Positions 53,855-62,491 of a DNA stretch of 64,000 bases are shown one piece after another. The stretch is from an uncultured Ruegeria sp. GTDB lineage: Bacteria > Pseudomonadota > Alphaproteobacteria > Rhodobacterales > Rhodobacteraceae. The position numbers and the translations under genes are program-made. The DNA is taken from contig NZ_CANMQQ010000005.1 in assembly GCF_947500045.1 (NCBI RefSeq), positions 124,001 through 188,000 of the forward strand, given 5' to 3'. Below the pieces are notes generated by a model. The model was not told where the DNA came from and did not search any database. It saw only the letters and a program-made list of their open reading frames with translations. The first letter of the stretch is position 1. Each line of letters opens with the position of its first letter.

Positions 53855-55078
53855 ATGAACGACATAAACCCAGAGAATATCGCGCAAAACCTGGACCTGA
53901 TGAACCCGCCTAAGGGTTTTGTCGATGATCCGTTCCCTTTCTACGATGCGTTGTTGAAACACGCGCCCATTCTGCGACAGCCAGATGGATCAGTGCTGTT
54001 ATCACGCCATGCTGATCTGGATGCCATCTATCGCAACACCACGCTTTATTCCTCGGATAAAGAGGCGGCGTTTGGTCCTAAGTTCGGCGTCGGCTCTCCC
54101 TTGTTCGAGCATCACACCACATCGCTGGTGTTTTCCGATCCACCGCTGCACACGCGGGTGCGCAAGATCATGACCTCGGCCCTGACGCCACGCGCAATCG
54201 CCCGGATGGAGCCCGGTCTGATCGAAACTGTCGATGTGTTGCTGGATGGTATGGCCGGAAGGGGGCAGGTTGATTTGATCGAAGATTTTGCTTCGACAAT
54301 CCCGATCCAGATCATCGGCAATCTGCTGGATGTCCCAATGGAAGAGCGCGCTCCGTTGCGGGATTGGTCGCTGGCCATCCTGGGCGCTTTGGAGCCTGCG
54401 TTGACCGACGCTCAGCTGGAAAGGGGGCACAACGCGGTTCGTGAATTCAAAGCTTATCTTCAGGATCTTGTTGCCCGCCGTCGCACCCAACCGCGCGACC
54501 CCGAGACTGATGTTCTGACACGGCTGATTCGGGGTGAGGGTGCAGACGAGATGCTAAGTGAAACAGAGCTTTTGCAAAACTGCATCTTCATCCTGAATGC
54601 GGGTCACGAGACCACGACAAATCTGATCGGCAATGGGCTGGCGCTGCTGAACGATCACCCAGAACAACGTAGCCGCCTGCTGGACGATCCCGAACTGATT
54701 GCTTCGGCCGTTGAGGAAGTCTTGCGCTATCGCTCACCCAACCAATTCGGCAATCGGGAAACCACTGCGAATGTCGAAATCGGCGGGCATCAGATTGCAA
54801 AAGGCACGAACCTGCACCTGTGTATCGGCGCGGCGAACCGTGATCCCGAGGTCTTTGCCGATCCTGCCAGTTTTGACATTACACGCAAGCCGAACAAACA
54901 TCTGGCCTTCGCAGGTGGGCCGCATGTCTGCGTTGGGCTTACACTGGCACGTCTTGAAGGTCGCGTTGCGCTGGCGCGTTTGCTGAACCGTTTTCCCCAA
55001 TACCAGATTCAAGGAACGCGAGTACAAGGTGGCCGAATCCGATTTCACGGCTATGCCTCATTGCCCGCAACTCTTTGA
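53855..55078 (+). CDS. Cytochrome P450
   Basis: A 407-residue soluble bacterial P450 monooxygenase. ATG 53855 has AGGGGAG six bases upstream. Visible features are the I-helix ILNAGHETTTN (oxygen activation), the K-helix EEVLRYR (ExxR) and the heme loop FAGGPHVCVG with the cysteine ligand at residue 359. It needs a ferredoxin and a reductase, neither of which is near. Substrate unknown. Confidence 0.93.
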   Translation: MNDINPENIAQNLDLMNPPKGFVDDPFPFYDALLKHAPILRQPDGSVLLSRHADLDAIYRNTTLYSSDKEAAFGPKFGVGSPLFEHHTTSLVFSDPPLHTRVRKIMTSALTPRAIARMEPGLIETVDVLLDGMAGRGQVDLIEDFASTIPIQIIGNLLDVPMEERAPLRDWSLAILGALEPALTDAQLERGHNAVREFKAYLQDLVARRRTQPRDPETDVLTRLIRGEGADEMLSETELLQNCIFILNAGHETTTNLIGNGLALLNDHPEQRSRLLDDPELIASAVEEVLRYRSPNQFGNRETTANVEIGGHQIAKGTNLHLCIGAANRDPEVFADPASFDITRKPNKHLAFAGGPHVCVGLTLARLEGRVALARLLNRFPQYQIQGTRVQGGRIRFHGYASLPATL

Positions 55079-55080
55079 TT

Positions 55081-55104
55081 GTTGATCAACGCGTTATGCG
55101 CGTT
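55081..55104. terminator. Short hairpin between P450 and the sensor kinase
   Basis: AACGCG-TTATG-CGCGTT (55088-55104) overlaps the palindrome GTTGATCAAC (55081-55090) in the 37-bp gap between two convergent genes. There is no T-run, so terminator function is uncertain. Confidence 0.35.
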
Positions 55105-55115
55105 ACTTAATCTGA

Positions 55116-56486
55116 TCAGGATTTGCGCGATAACCTGAGTGTTGTTTCCAGACCTGGTTTGCGATTTCGCGCCAGAAACGTGCCTCCATGCATGTGCGAA
55201 ATGGCCGCCACAAGGGCGAGCCCAAGTCCTGCATTGCGTTCGGTCCGCGCAGGGTCGAGCGTAACGAAGGGCATCTGCAAGCGCGGCAAGTCGCTTTCGG
55301 GTACGCCGGGACCACGGTCGCGAACGCTCAATAATGTCACGTCGGCCTCTTCTCGAATTTCGATCGTGATCGCTGTACCCGGTGGGGCATAGCGCATGGC
55401 GTTTTCAAGCAGGTTTGACAGCGCCTGAGACAGAAGCGGGCGATGGCCCTGAATTGGCTGGGCGTTGCCGGTGACCTCAAGCCTGACATTCTGGTCGGCG
55501 GCAACCGGTTCGTATAGTTCAACAACATTGGCGACCAGTTGCAGAAGATTCACCGGCTCAAACTGCTCACGCCCCAAACCGGCTTCGGCGCGCGATATTT
55601 CAGTCAGTTGGCTGAGAACGCGCAACAGATGGTCGATTTCCCCGGTTGCGCGGGCCATGTCAATCTCGCGATCCTGATCGCTTTTCCCTGCTTCTGCCAG
55701 AGACTCGACCCGCTGACGTAGTCGCGACAAGGGAGAGCGCAAATCGTGGGCAATCGAGTTGGAGGTTGTACGCAGGTTGCTTATCAGCTCTTCAATGCGG
55801 TCCAGCATGTCATTCAAAGTGCCGGAGACCTGATCGAATTCGTCACCCGTGCCGCGCAATGGCATGCGCAGTGCCAGATCGCCAGAAACGATATTGTCGG
55901 CGGTGTCAGCGATATCTTTCAGGCGTGAAAACACCAGCCGGGTCAGCAGCCAACCGGTCAACAAACTGAGCGCCAGTGCAGTCGCCAGTGCCAGAACGAC
56001 CGACCGGAGCAGGACGCGGTCAAATTGTTGTCTGGCAAGCGAATCTCGTCCGACCAGCAATCTTTCTCCGCCGGGTAGTCTGACGGAGGCGGCGGATATC
56101 GGGACGTATTGATCGGTATCAGCCTTGCGCAATTGCAGATCAACCCAGCCGCTGCCCGGCGTGATCCCTTCGGGCCAGTGAACCAAGTTCCCCGCCAGCT
56201 TTGTCCCTTGCCGACCGGTCAGCAGATATAAAGCATCACGCTCGGCCGCTGTTGGCAAACGTCGTTCAATCGCGGTGATCAGCCCGATCATGCCGCGCCG
56301 CTCATACTCATCCGCCAGTCCGGTAAGCTCAGCTGATACGACCGAGCGGGTCTCGTCTGTAATAGTGCGATTGGCGGTGACGTAAACCATCGCCAGCACT
56401 GCTGCCGTCAACAACGTGCTGAGCACCATGCTGGCCAGAACCAGCCGGGTGCGCGAATTTTTCAGCGACAGGCGCAGGTTATCCAT
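55116..56486 (-). CDS. Sensor histidine kinase (HAMP type)
   Basis: A 456-residue membrane sensor starting at ATG 56486, which overlaps the response-regulator stop by 8 bp. One helix lies near residues 15-35 and a second near 160-180, enclosing a periplasmic domain of about 125 residues. HAMP follows (LVFSRLKDIADTADNIVSGD). The phosphorylated His is in SIAHDLRSPLSRLRQR, and the ATP site is NLLENAMRYAPPG and RDRGPGVP. The upstream degP-type gene suggests an envelope-stress role (inference). Confidence 0.9.
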   Translation of the reverse strand: MDNLRLSLKNSRTRLVLASMVLSTLLTAAVLAMVYVTANRTITDETRSVVSAELTGLADEYERRGMIGLITAIERRLPTAAERDALYLLTGRQGTKLAGNLVHWPEGITPGSGWVDLQLRKADTDQYVPISAASVRLPGGERLLVGRDSLARQQFDRVLLRSVVLALATALALSLLTGWLLTRLVFSRLKDIADTADNIVSGDLALRMPLRGTGDEFDQVSGTLNDMLDRIEELISNLRTTSNSIAHDLRSPLSRLRQRVESLAEAGKSDQDREIDMARATGEIDHLLRVLSQLTEISRAEAGLGREQFEPVNLLQLVANVVELYEPVAADQNVRLEVTGNAQPIQGHRPLLSQALSNLLENAMRYAPPGTAITIEIREEADVTLLSVRDRGPGVPESDLPRLQMPFVTLDPARTERNAGLGLALVAAISHMHGGTFLARNRKPGLETTLRLSRKS

Positions 56487-57159
56487 CCGAAACCATGTAA
56501 CCGGCGCCCCGCACCGTTTCAATAATCGGATCGGCCCCGTCTTCGTCTAATTGGCGGCGCAGCTTCGAGATGTGAACGTCGACAACGTTGGTATTTGGGT
56601 CAAAGTGATAATCCCAGACCCCCTCAAGCAACATGGTGCGTGAGACGACGCGGTTTTTTCGACGCAGAAAGAACTCCAGGATTTGAAATTCGCGCGGGGT
56701 CAGGGTGATCTCTCGGCCATTCCGTGTGACCTTGCGGGTCAACAGGTCCATCTCGAGATCGCGACAGGCGAGGGAGGGTGTCTCTTCTGATTCTTGTGGA
56801 CGGCGCAGCAGTGCTTCGATCCGGGCGTGAAGTTCCTGAAATGAAAATGGTTTGACCAAATAGTCATCTGCCCCTGCACGCAGGCCTTTGACCCGCTCGT
56901 CTACCGCACTCATAGCGGTCAACATCAGAACCGGTGTTTTCAGTCCCGCCGCGCGCATGGATTTGATCAGAGACAACCCGTCCAGGCCGGGCAGCATCCG
57001 GTCGAGGACGACGGCGTCGAATCCGCCATCGGTAGCGTGGTACAGCCCCTCGCGGCCGTCTGATGCAGCTTCGACCACGTAACCTTCTTCACCAAATCCT
57101 TTGGCGATGAAGTCGCGCGTGTCTTGGTCATCTTCAACGATCAACAGGCGTCTGCTCAT
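56479..57159 (-). CDS. OmpR-family response regulator
   Basis: A 226-residue two-domain regulator. The receiver has the acidic pair in IVEDDQDTRDF, the phosphoryl Asp in AVVLDRMLPGLDG and the conserved Lys in YLVKPFSFQELHARI. The C-terminal winged helix covers about 130-224 (ITLTPREFQILEFFLRRKNRVV, VDVHISKLRRQLDEDG). It overlaps the kinase gene and lies 164 bp downstream of the degP-type gene, from which a strong terminator separates it. Confidence 0.92.
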   Translation of the reverse strand: MSRRLLIVEDDQDTRDFIAKGFGEEGYVVEAASDGREGLYHATDGGFDAVVLDRMLPGLDGLSLIKSMRAAGLKTPVLMLTAMSAVDERVKGLRAGADDYLVKPFSFQELHARIEALLRRPQESEETPSLACRDLEMDLLTRKVTRNGREITLTPREFQILEFFLRRKNRVVSRTMLLEGVWDYHFDPNTNVVDVHISKLRRQLDEDGADPIIETVRGAGYMVSDG

Positions 57160-57205
57160 GATCAGGGCTCCTTCTCATCGGGATTTAAACACACATACTC
57201 TTTGA

Positions 57206-57239
57206 AAAAAACATGCCGGGTGCGAAGCCGCACCCGGCA
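57206..57239 (-). terminator. Strong terminator between the protease and the two-component genes
   Basis: TGCCGGGTGCG / CGCACCCGGCA (57214-57224 with 57229-57239) is a perfect 11-bp stem with a 4-base loop. On the minus strand it is followed by TGTTTTTTT. It should end most degP transcripts before the response regulator. Confidence 0.9.
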
Positions 57240-57323
57240 GTTCCGGCGGCGCGTGGACAATCCGTGCCAGCCAGAAATAAGCGCACCAGATTTCCCCATC
57301 ATGTGGCGCGCTTAGGTGTGGGG

Positions 57324-58760
57324 TCAGACGATTTCGACTGCGACAAAGATCTGGTTGCCGCCGCGATTGATCAGAACCAGAGCTGGATCAGTCTTTTCGC
57401 TTTCCAGCGCTTCTTTCAAAGCATCCGGCGTAACGGTATCCAGATTACCCAGTCGCACAATCACATCACCGCGCTGCAATCCAGCTTTGGCTGCAGGGCT
57501 TTCGGGCTTCAGATCAGTGACGACAACGCCATCAACATTCTCGGCCACGCCAATTTCGGCGCGGGCAGTTTCGGTTAGCGGTGCTACCGTCACGCCCAGA
57601 GAGGTGCCTTCGAACTTGTCTTCCACCACGCTATCGGTGGCCGCCGAGGCTGACTGATGCTGACCGATTGTCAGCGTAATCTGTTCTTCCTTGCCGTTGC
57701 GCAAAACCGTCAGTGTGCTGTCAGTGCCAACCTTGGTTGTCCCGACGAGGATCGGCAGTTCACTACTGGAATCAACAGGTTCGTCGTTGAAGGTCAGGAT
57801 CACATCGCCTTGTTGAAGCGCGCCGTCGGCCGGGCTGTCAGGTACGATATCGGATACCAGTGCGCCTGTTGCTGTATTGATGCCCATGGCTGCCGCCAGC
57901 TCGGGGCTGATATTTTGGATCGACACGCCCAACCAGCCACGACTGACTTCGCCATCATCCAGCAGATCGGTTGTGATGTGGTCGACTATGTTCGATGTAA
58001 CCGCAAATCCCAGACCGACAGAGCCACCGCTGGGCGAATAGATCGCCGAGTTCACGCCAATCACTTCGCCTTCCATATTGAACAGCGGTCCGCCCGAGTT
58101 GCCCTTGTTGATGGCAGCGTCGGTCTGGATGAATTCCGCATAGGGGCCTTCCGAGATATTGCGGCCCTTTGCAGATACGATGCCAGTTGTGACGGTTGCG
58201 TTCAGACCGAATGGGTTGCCGATGGCAACAACGTCTTCGCCCACACGAATGACATCGCTGTCACCCATTTGAACAGCTTGCAGGTCTTCTCCGGCATCAA
58301 TCTTAAGTACTGCGATGTCCGTAAGTGGGTCGGTGCCCACGATTTCCGCTTCGAACGTGCGATCATCGCTCAGGCGCACTGTCACTTCGTTGGCGTTATC
58401 GACAACGTGGTGATTGGTGACAATGTAGCCCGCTTCGTCCAGCACGAATCCAGAACCCAGCCCTTGGCTTGGTCCACGCTGCGGCATCTCGAACCCTTCA
58501 GGGCCGCCGAAGCGTTTGAAGAATTCCCCGAATGGATGTCCTTCGAAATTGAAGTCCTGCCCCTGCGCCGGTGTCGGCGCCGGGTCCTGCTTGGCGATGA
58601 TAGTGACCACCGAAGGTGAGACCGTTTCAACCAGATCGGCCAGCGCCTCGTCTGCCATTGCGGGCAGGGCTGTGGTGGCCAGCATGGCCGCGCCCAATGC
58701 GCTTGCTCCCATCCAACTGGACGTACGTGGAAAAAGCAGTGAGGATTTGCGGATGCTCAT
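57324..58760 (-). CDS. Periplasmic serine protease/chaperone, DegP/HtrA family (Do)
   Basis: A 478-residue envelope protein. A signal peptide (about 1-36, ending PAMA-DE) is followed by a trypsin-like domain with catalytic His118 (VTNHHVVDN), Asp148 (PLTDIAVLK) and Ser222 (KGNSGGPL). Two PDZ domains follow (about 265-360 and 385-475). The longer LA-loop region before His118 (NFEGHPFGEFFKRFGG) is typical of DegP/MucD-type enzymes. It degrades or refolds damaged periplasmic proteins. A tandem repeat about 80-100 bp upstream may bind the neighbouring regulator. Confidence 0.93.
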   Translation of the reverse strand: MSIRKSSLLFPRTSSWMGASALGAAMLATTALPAMADEALADLVETVSPSVVTIIAKQDPAPTPAQGQDFNFEGHPFGEFFKRFGGPEGFEMPQRGPSQGLGSGFVLDEAGYIVTNHHVVDNANEVTVRLSDDRTFEAEIVGTDPLTDIAVLKIDAGEDLQAVQMGDSDVIRVGEDVVAIGNPFGLNATVTTGIVSAKGRNISEGPYAEFIQTDAAINKGNSGGPLFNMEGEVIGVNSAIYSPSGGSVGLGFAVTSNIVDHITTDLLDDGEVSRGWLGVSIQNISPELAAAMGINTATGALVSDIVPDSPADGALQQGDVILTFNDEPVDSSSELPILVGTTKVGTDSTLTVLRNGKEEQITLTIGQHQSASAATDSVVEDKFEGTSLGVTVAPLTETARAEIGVAENVDGVVVTDLKPESPAAKAGLQRGDVIVRLGNLDTVTPDALKEALESEKTDPALVLINRGGNQIFVAVEIV

Positions 58761-58840
58761 TTTGACTCCTGTCTGTGTTTGGCGGTTGATCCCGCGCGTT
58801 GAAACAGGAGATGATCTTGTAACCTTGGGATATCCTGAGA

Positions 58841-58860
58841 GAAATATTAAGAAACCTTAA
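58841..58860. promoter_or_regulatory. Tandem response-regulator-like site upstream of the degP-type gene
   Basis: GAAATATTAA and GAAACCTTAA sit head to tail (58841-58850, 58851-58860): two copies of GAAA-N2-TTAA with a 10-bp period, the usual form of OmpR/PhoB-family sites. They lie 81-100 bp before the protease start. The regulator at 56479 is the likely binder (inference). Confidence 0.55.
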
Positions 58861-59477
58861 TTTCGCCATGTTTTGCCGTTCAAATGACTCTGTTCGGCAG
58901 GGGCGACTGGCAAGAATCAGCTTGGGCTTTAAAGGCCGAATCGGTGGATTGTTGCCGACAAAGTCAATAATTTTGGAAAAGCGTTGAATTGATTCAATTT
59001 TGTTAACAAAGAAACGGCGCGAGCGTGGGATTCAGAAAAATTCCCGCTAAAGTTGTAACATCGAAAAATCTTAAACTTTGAATGCTTCACTAGATACCTG
59101 TGAACTATGCGTATTAGTTGCCTCTAAGGTCGGTAGGTGCGGTGTTTGGTTAGATGGTAGCCAAGTGAATGCAACCACTGGTGGAATCGGTGGTGTTGCA
59201 TTGTTGCGCAAAAACCAGTCCGGATTCGCCGAAATTTACCATTCCATCCAATTTTACGTTGTTTGAACGCATCTGATCGGCGACATTGGTCTTGCCCAAG
59301 TGAGGGGGCCTGAGGCACTAGGGGGTGTCAAAGGCACATCTCAGTCTCTGGAGCGTTGTGCGGCATGTTAACGAGGGGGTCTTGTTTAGGTTCTGCAGCA
59401 TGTAGTCAGACAGCCTGATTGGCGATCTGGTAGCGCTTGCGAGATTGGTGAAAGTGGTAGTCCTGTTTTTGGGCAAC

Positions 59478-59503
59478 CGGCCCGGTCGTCAACGACCGGG
59501 CCG
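59478..59503 (-). terminator. Hairpin after the MobA-like gene
   Basis: CGGCCCGGTCG / CGACCGGGCCG (59478-59488 with 59493-59503) is a perfect 11-bp stem with a 4-base loop, 3 bp after the stop of the MobA-like gene. There is no T-run on that strand, so termination may be partial. Confidence 0.65.
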
Positions 59504-59506
59504 TGT

Positions 59507-60109
59507 TCATTTTGGGGGCTGTGTCGCGTTCCACTTGGCCCAATCCTCGGGTGTATCCAGATCAAGCAATGCATGTTGTGCGGGCAGGGGTTGTATATGA
59601 ACCCTGCCTTTACATTTCTGCACAACGCTTTGCGCCCCACTGTCTCCGGTTAGTTGTGACAGCTCGTCAAAGAGAGATTGATCAAAGACAACCGGATGGC
59701 CGGGTTTTCCATCTTCGGTTGCGCCACGCCAAACCAGATTGTCAGAATGTTCCGTCATCGACCGGAGAACATCGCGCAAGTCTTCAGATGTAAGCTCTGG
59801 CAGATCAGATAACAGAACCATCACTGCAGACGCATCGGCGGCGATTGCTGACATCGCGCCTCGTAGACTGGCATTCATGCCTTCATCGGCATCGGGAATC
59901 GGGACAGATACCAAATCCAAACCTACGAGCGCCTCATACCGTGGGTGAGGGGCAGGAGGAAGCGCAGCGATCACTGGGCCAACAGCCAACGCCCGCAGGG
60001 CTGCCCGGCGCAGCAGCGGCACGCCATCAATCGGCTGCATCAGCTTGTCAGCCCCGCCCATACGGCTGGATTGACCAGCGGCAAGCAGGATTATGGGAAT
60101 CTCAGTCAT
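59507..60109 (-). CDS. MobA-like nucleotidyltransferase (molybdenum cofactor type)
   Basis: A 200-residue NTP-transferase fold. The nucleotide loop is LLAAGQSSRMGGADKLM, then a metal-site region VMVLLSDLPEL and the closing LLDLDTPEDW. This matches the MocA/CoxI-like group that adds CMP or GMP to molybdopterin. Related enzymes act on other small substrates, so the exact reaction is uncertain. It is the last gene of a minus-strand run with the CNNM-type and xerD genes, 52 bp after the former. Confidence 0.85.
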   Translation of the reverse strand: MTEIPIILLAAGQSSRMGGADKLMQPIDGVPLLRRAALRALAVGPVIAALPPAPHPRYEALVGLDLVSVPIPDADEGMNASLRGAMSAIAADASAVMVLLSDLPELTSEDLRDVLRSMTEHSDNLVWRGATEDGKPGHPVVFDQSLFDELSQLTGDSGAQSVVQKCKGRVHIQPLPAQHALLDLDTPEDWAKWNATQPPK

Positions 60110-60161
60110 TTCGACAGCATGCGGGCAAGGGCCAGTTGAGTCATCCCGTATTCTTGCAAAC

Positions 60162-61469
60162 TTAAAGAGGACGCACCTTTAGCCCCGTGATCCGGTTGCC
60201 TTCGCGTGATGTGACTTCGAACCGGAAACCGTGGAACGAAAACACCTGACCCATGGTCGGGATCATCTGGGCCTCGTGGATTACCAGGCCGGCCAGTGTG
60301 TTGGCCTCGTCATCCGGCAGTGCCCAGTCCAGCGCGCGGTTGGCATCGCGAATGGTCATCGCACCTTCAACAAGATACTGGCCATCTTCGGTGCGGGTGA
60401 CGGGCACCTCTTCTTCGATATCGAACTCGTCGGCGATCTCGCCCACAATCTCTTCCAGAATATCTTCGAGTGTGATCAGCCCTCGCAGCGATCCATACTC
60501 GTCAACGACGAGCGCGAAATGGCTGTGCATCCGAAGAAACTCCCGCATCTGGTCGTCCAGAGTGGTGGTTTCGGGCACGAAATAGGGATCATTGGCCACC
60601 TTCGCGATATCGAAATTCTTGAGGCGCTCTGTATTGCCATCTGCACCACCGGCCTGCGCGTACATTGCTCGGAACAGGTCCTTGGCATGGACAACACCCA
60701 CGATGTTTTCCTGTTCTTCGCGGAAAACCGGCAGACGGGTGTGCGGGCTTTCCAAACATTGCTTCAGGATCGCCTCGGGTTCGTCATCGGCATCGATCAT
60801 CTCGATATTCGAACGGTGGAGCATGATCTCTTCCACCGCGCGGTCGCCGAGATCCAGTGCGCCCAGAATGCGGTCGCGATCTTCCTTCTCGACCACGCCC
60901 TCGGAATGACCAAGCTGCAGCGCGCCAGCAATTTCTTCACGTACCGCGAGGATATTGCTGTCAGGGTCGATTTGAACGCCGAACAGGCGCAGCACTCCGC
61001 GAACCAGAAGCCGAACGGCAGCTACGACCGGAGAGAATACGGTCACGACGACACCGATAACCGGGGCAACCAGCGCGGCGGCCTTTTCGGCGTTGGTGAT
61101 AGCGTAGGTTTTGGGCAGCACCTCGGCAAAGATCAGCACAAGCAAGGTCATCACCAGCGTGGCCAACGCTACGCCACTTTCGCCAAACAGGCGCGTAAAC
61201 AGGGCGGTTGCCAGCGAGGCGGCAAGAATGTTGACAAGGTTGTTGCCCAACAAAACCGAGCCGATCAAACGCTCATTATCATCGGTGATATCCAGCGCTT
61301 TTTGCGCCCCGCGCGAGCCCTTGTCGGCCTGCGCCCTCAGCTTTCCGCGCGACGATGCCGTCAGCGCCGTTTCCGAGCCTGAGAAAAAGCCCGATAGCAC
61401 GAGCAAGAGAAGGATAGAGCCAGACGTAATCCAGAATGCGCTATCAAGCAGAGAAGAGGTGGGTTCCAT
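60162..61469 (-). CDS. CNNM/CorC-type hemolysin-family transporter
   Basis: A 435-residue membrane protein. DUF21/CNNM helices cover about residues 10-185 (LLVLSGFFSGSETALTASSRG is the hallmark start). A CBS pair lies at about 200-345 (RLPVFREEQENIVGVVHAKDLF; ALVVDEYGSLRGLITLEDILEE), and a CorC_HlyC domain at about 355-435. Family members move magnesium or regulate its export; 'hemolysin' is historical. It lies between xerD and the MobA-like gene. Confidence 0.9.
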   Translation of the reverse strand: MEPTSSLLDSAFWITSGSILLLLVLSGFFSGSETALTASSRGKLRAQADKGSRGAQKALDITDDNERLIGSVLLGNNLVNILAASLATALFTRLFGESGVALATLVMTLLVLIFAEVLPKTYAITNAEKAAALVAPVIGVVVTVFSPVVAAVRLLVRGVLRLFGVQIDPDSNILAVREEIAGALQLGHSEGVVEKEDRDRILGALDLGDRAVEEIMLHRSNIEMIDADDEPEAILKQCLESPHTRLPVFREEQENIVGVVHAKDLFRAMYAQAGGADGNTERLKNFDIAKVANDPYFVPETTTLDDQMREFLRMHSHFALVVDEYGSLRGLITLEDILEEIVGEIADEFDIEEEVPVTRTEDGQYLVEGAMTIRDANRALDWALPDDEANTLAGLVIHEAQMIPTMGQVFSFHGFRFEVTSREGNRITGLKVRPL

Positions 61470-61532
61470 CGGTCCTAAGTTGTTCTTGTTGCTGTATCCG
61501 TTATGGGGCTGCGACCTCGCCCAATCAAGGGG

Positions 61533-62489
61533 TTAGCCTTGATCAGAGGTGTCGTCTTTGGCCAACGGGTGGTGTTCCAGCACCAGTTCTGTCAGGCGCT
61601 CATCCAAAACATGCGTATAGATTTCGGTCGTGGCCACGTCTGCATGACCCAGCAATGTCTGGATCGATCGCAGATCTGCGCCATTCGCAAGCAAGTGGGT
61701 CGCAAACGCATGGCGCAGCGTGTGCGGTGTGACCTTTTCCGGTGAAACGCCACCCTCAACGGCCAATTCCTTGACCAGCAGAAAGAACCTGTGTCGGGTC
61801 AGGTGCCCGGATTTCCCGCGAGAAGAGAACAGAAATCGCGACGCTTGACCGCCTTTGGCAACGGCTTGTTCTTCAGCGGCATCTCGGGCTTTCAACCATT
61901 CGGTCAGTGCCTCGCGTGCAGGTGGGGACAATGGAACCATCCGCTCTTTGCCGCCTTTGCCAAGGACCAGCAGCATACGCGGATCACCTCTGGCCGAGCT
62001 AACGGGCAGCGATACCAACTCGGTCACCCGCATCCCCGTGGCATAGAGCAGCTCCATCAGGCAGGTGTTGCGTATCTTGTCTGCGTTGGAACGGCCCGTT
62101 CGGCGCGCTGCGACAAGCAAGCGATCAACTTCGGGCACGTCCAGCGTTTTCGGCAACCGTTTTGGACGCCCCGGTCCTTTGATTTGGATCGCGGGGTTGC
62201 TGTCACGCCAGCCTTCCTCAAACGCAAAGCGATAAAGCTGTTTGATCGCCGACAACCTCCGCGCCCGTGTCGCACGCGACAGGCCCTGCGCGTCGCAGTC
62301 AATCAGGTAACCTTCGATCTGGTCACGGTCCGCTTCGGAAAAACCAAACTTGCGGCGCACTAACCAATCCGAGAAATCCTTTAGGTCTCGGCCATAGGCA
62401 AGCAGGGTGTTTGTCGCCGCTCCAAGTTCGGCGGCTTGCGCTTCAAGGAAGGTGGAAATCCACAGATCCTGTGTTGAGGGCGCGGTCAT
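61533..62489 (-). CDS. xerD: Site-specific tyrosine recombinase XerD
   Basis: A 318-residue recombinase resolving chromosome dimers at dif. The N-terminal SAM-like DNA-binding domain spans about 7-95. The catalytic set is complete: Arg154 (ATGMRVTELVSL), Lys178 (LGKGGKERMVP), His256 and Arg259 (HTLRHAFATHL), His282 (LLGHADVATTEIYTH) and nucleophile Tyr291. Length is typical. It is separated by 2 bp from the upstream exported-protein gene. Confidence 0.93.
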   Translation of the reverse strand: MTAPSTQDLWISTFLEAQAAELGAATNTLLAYGRDLKDFSDWLVRRKFGFSEADRDQIEGYLIDCDAQGLSRATRARRLSAIKQLYRFAFEEGWRDSNPAIQIKGPGRPKRLPKTLDVPEVDRLLVAARRTGRSNADKIRNTCLMELLYATGMRVTELVSLPVSSARGDPRMLLVLGKGGKERMVPLSPPAREALTEWLKARDAAEEQAVAKGGQASRFLFSSRGKSGHLTRHRFFLLVKELAVEGGVSPEKVTPHTLRHAFATHLLANGADLRSIQTLLGHADVATTEIYTHVLDERLTELVLEHHPLAKDDTSDQG

Positions 62490-62491
62490 GC

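Larger units (their letters stand above)
58761..59506. other. Large intergenic region between the degP-type gene and the MobA-like gene
   Basis: About 745 bp. The left part (to about 58900) is the protease promoter with the tandem site at 58841-58860. 58960-59080 is AT-rich. A 62-codon frame at 59078-59266 lacks a ribosome-binding site and family signs. 59150-59460 shows no gene; a stretch reading GTTGCATTGTTGCGCAAAAA (from 59201) recalls the end of IS5-type elements, but nothing further supports that. A hairpin closes the region. Confidence 0.5.

Noticed and set aside
57657-58619. 320-codon plus-strand frame opposite the degP-type gene
   Set aside because: Antisense shadow without a ribosome-binding site or motifs.
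59386-59640. 84-codon minus-strand frame overlapping the MobA-like gene end
   Set aside because: Overlaps a well-supported gene in another frame and shows no family feature.
60231-61382. 383-codon open frame opposite the CNNM-type gene
   Set aside because: Antisense shadow with no domain resemblance; the minus-strand gene has full DUF21, CBS and CorC features.
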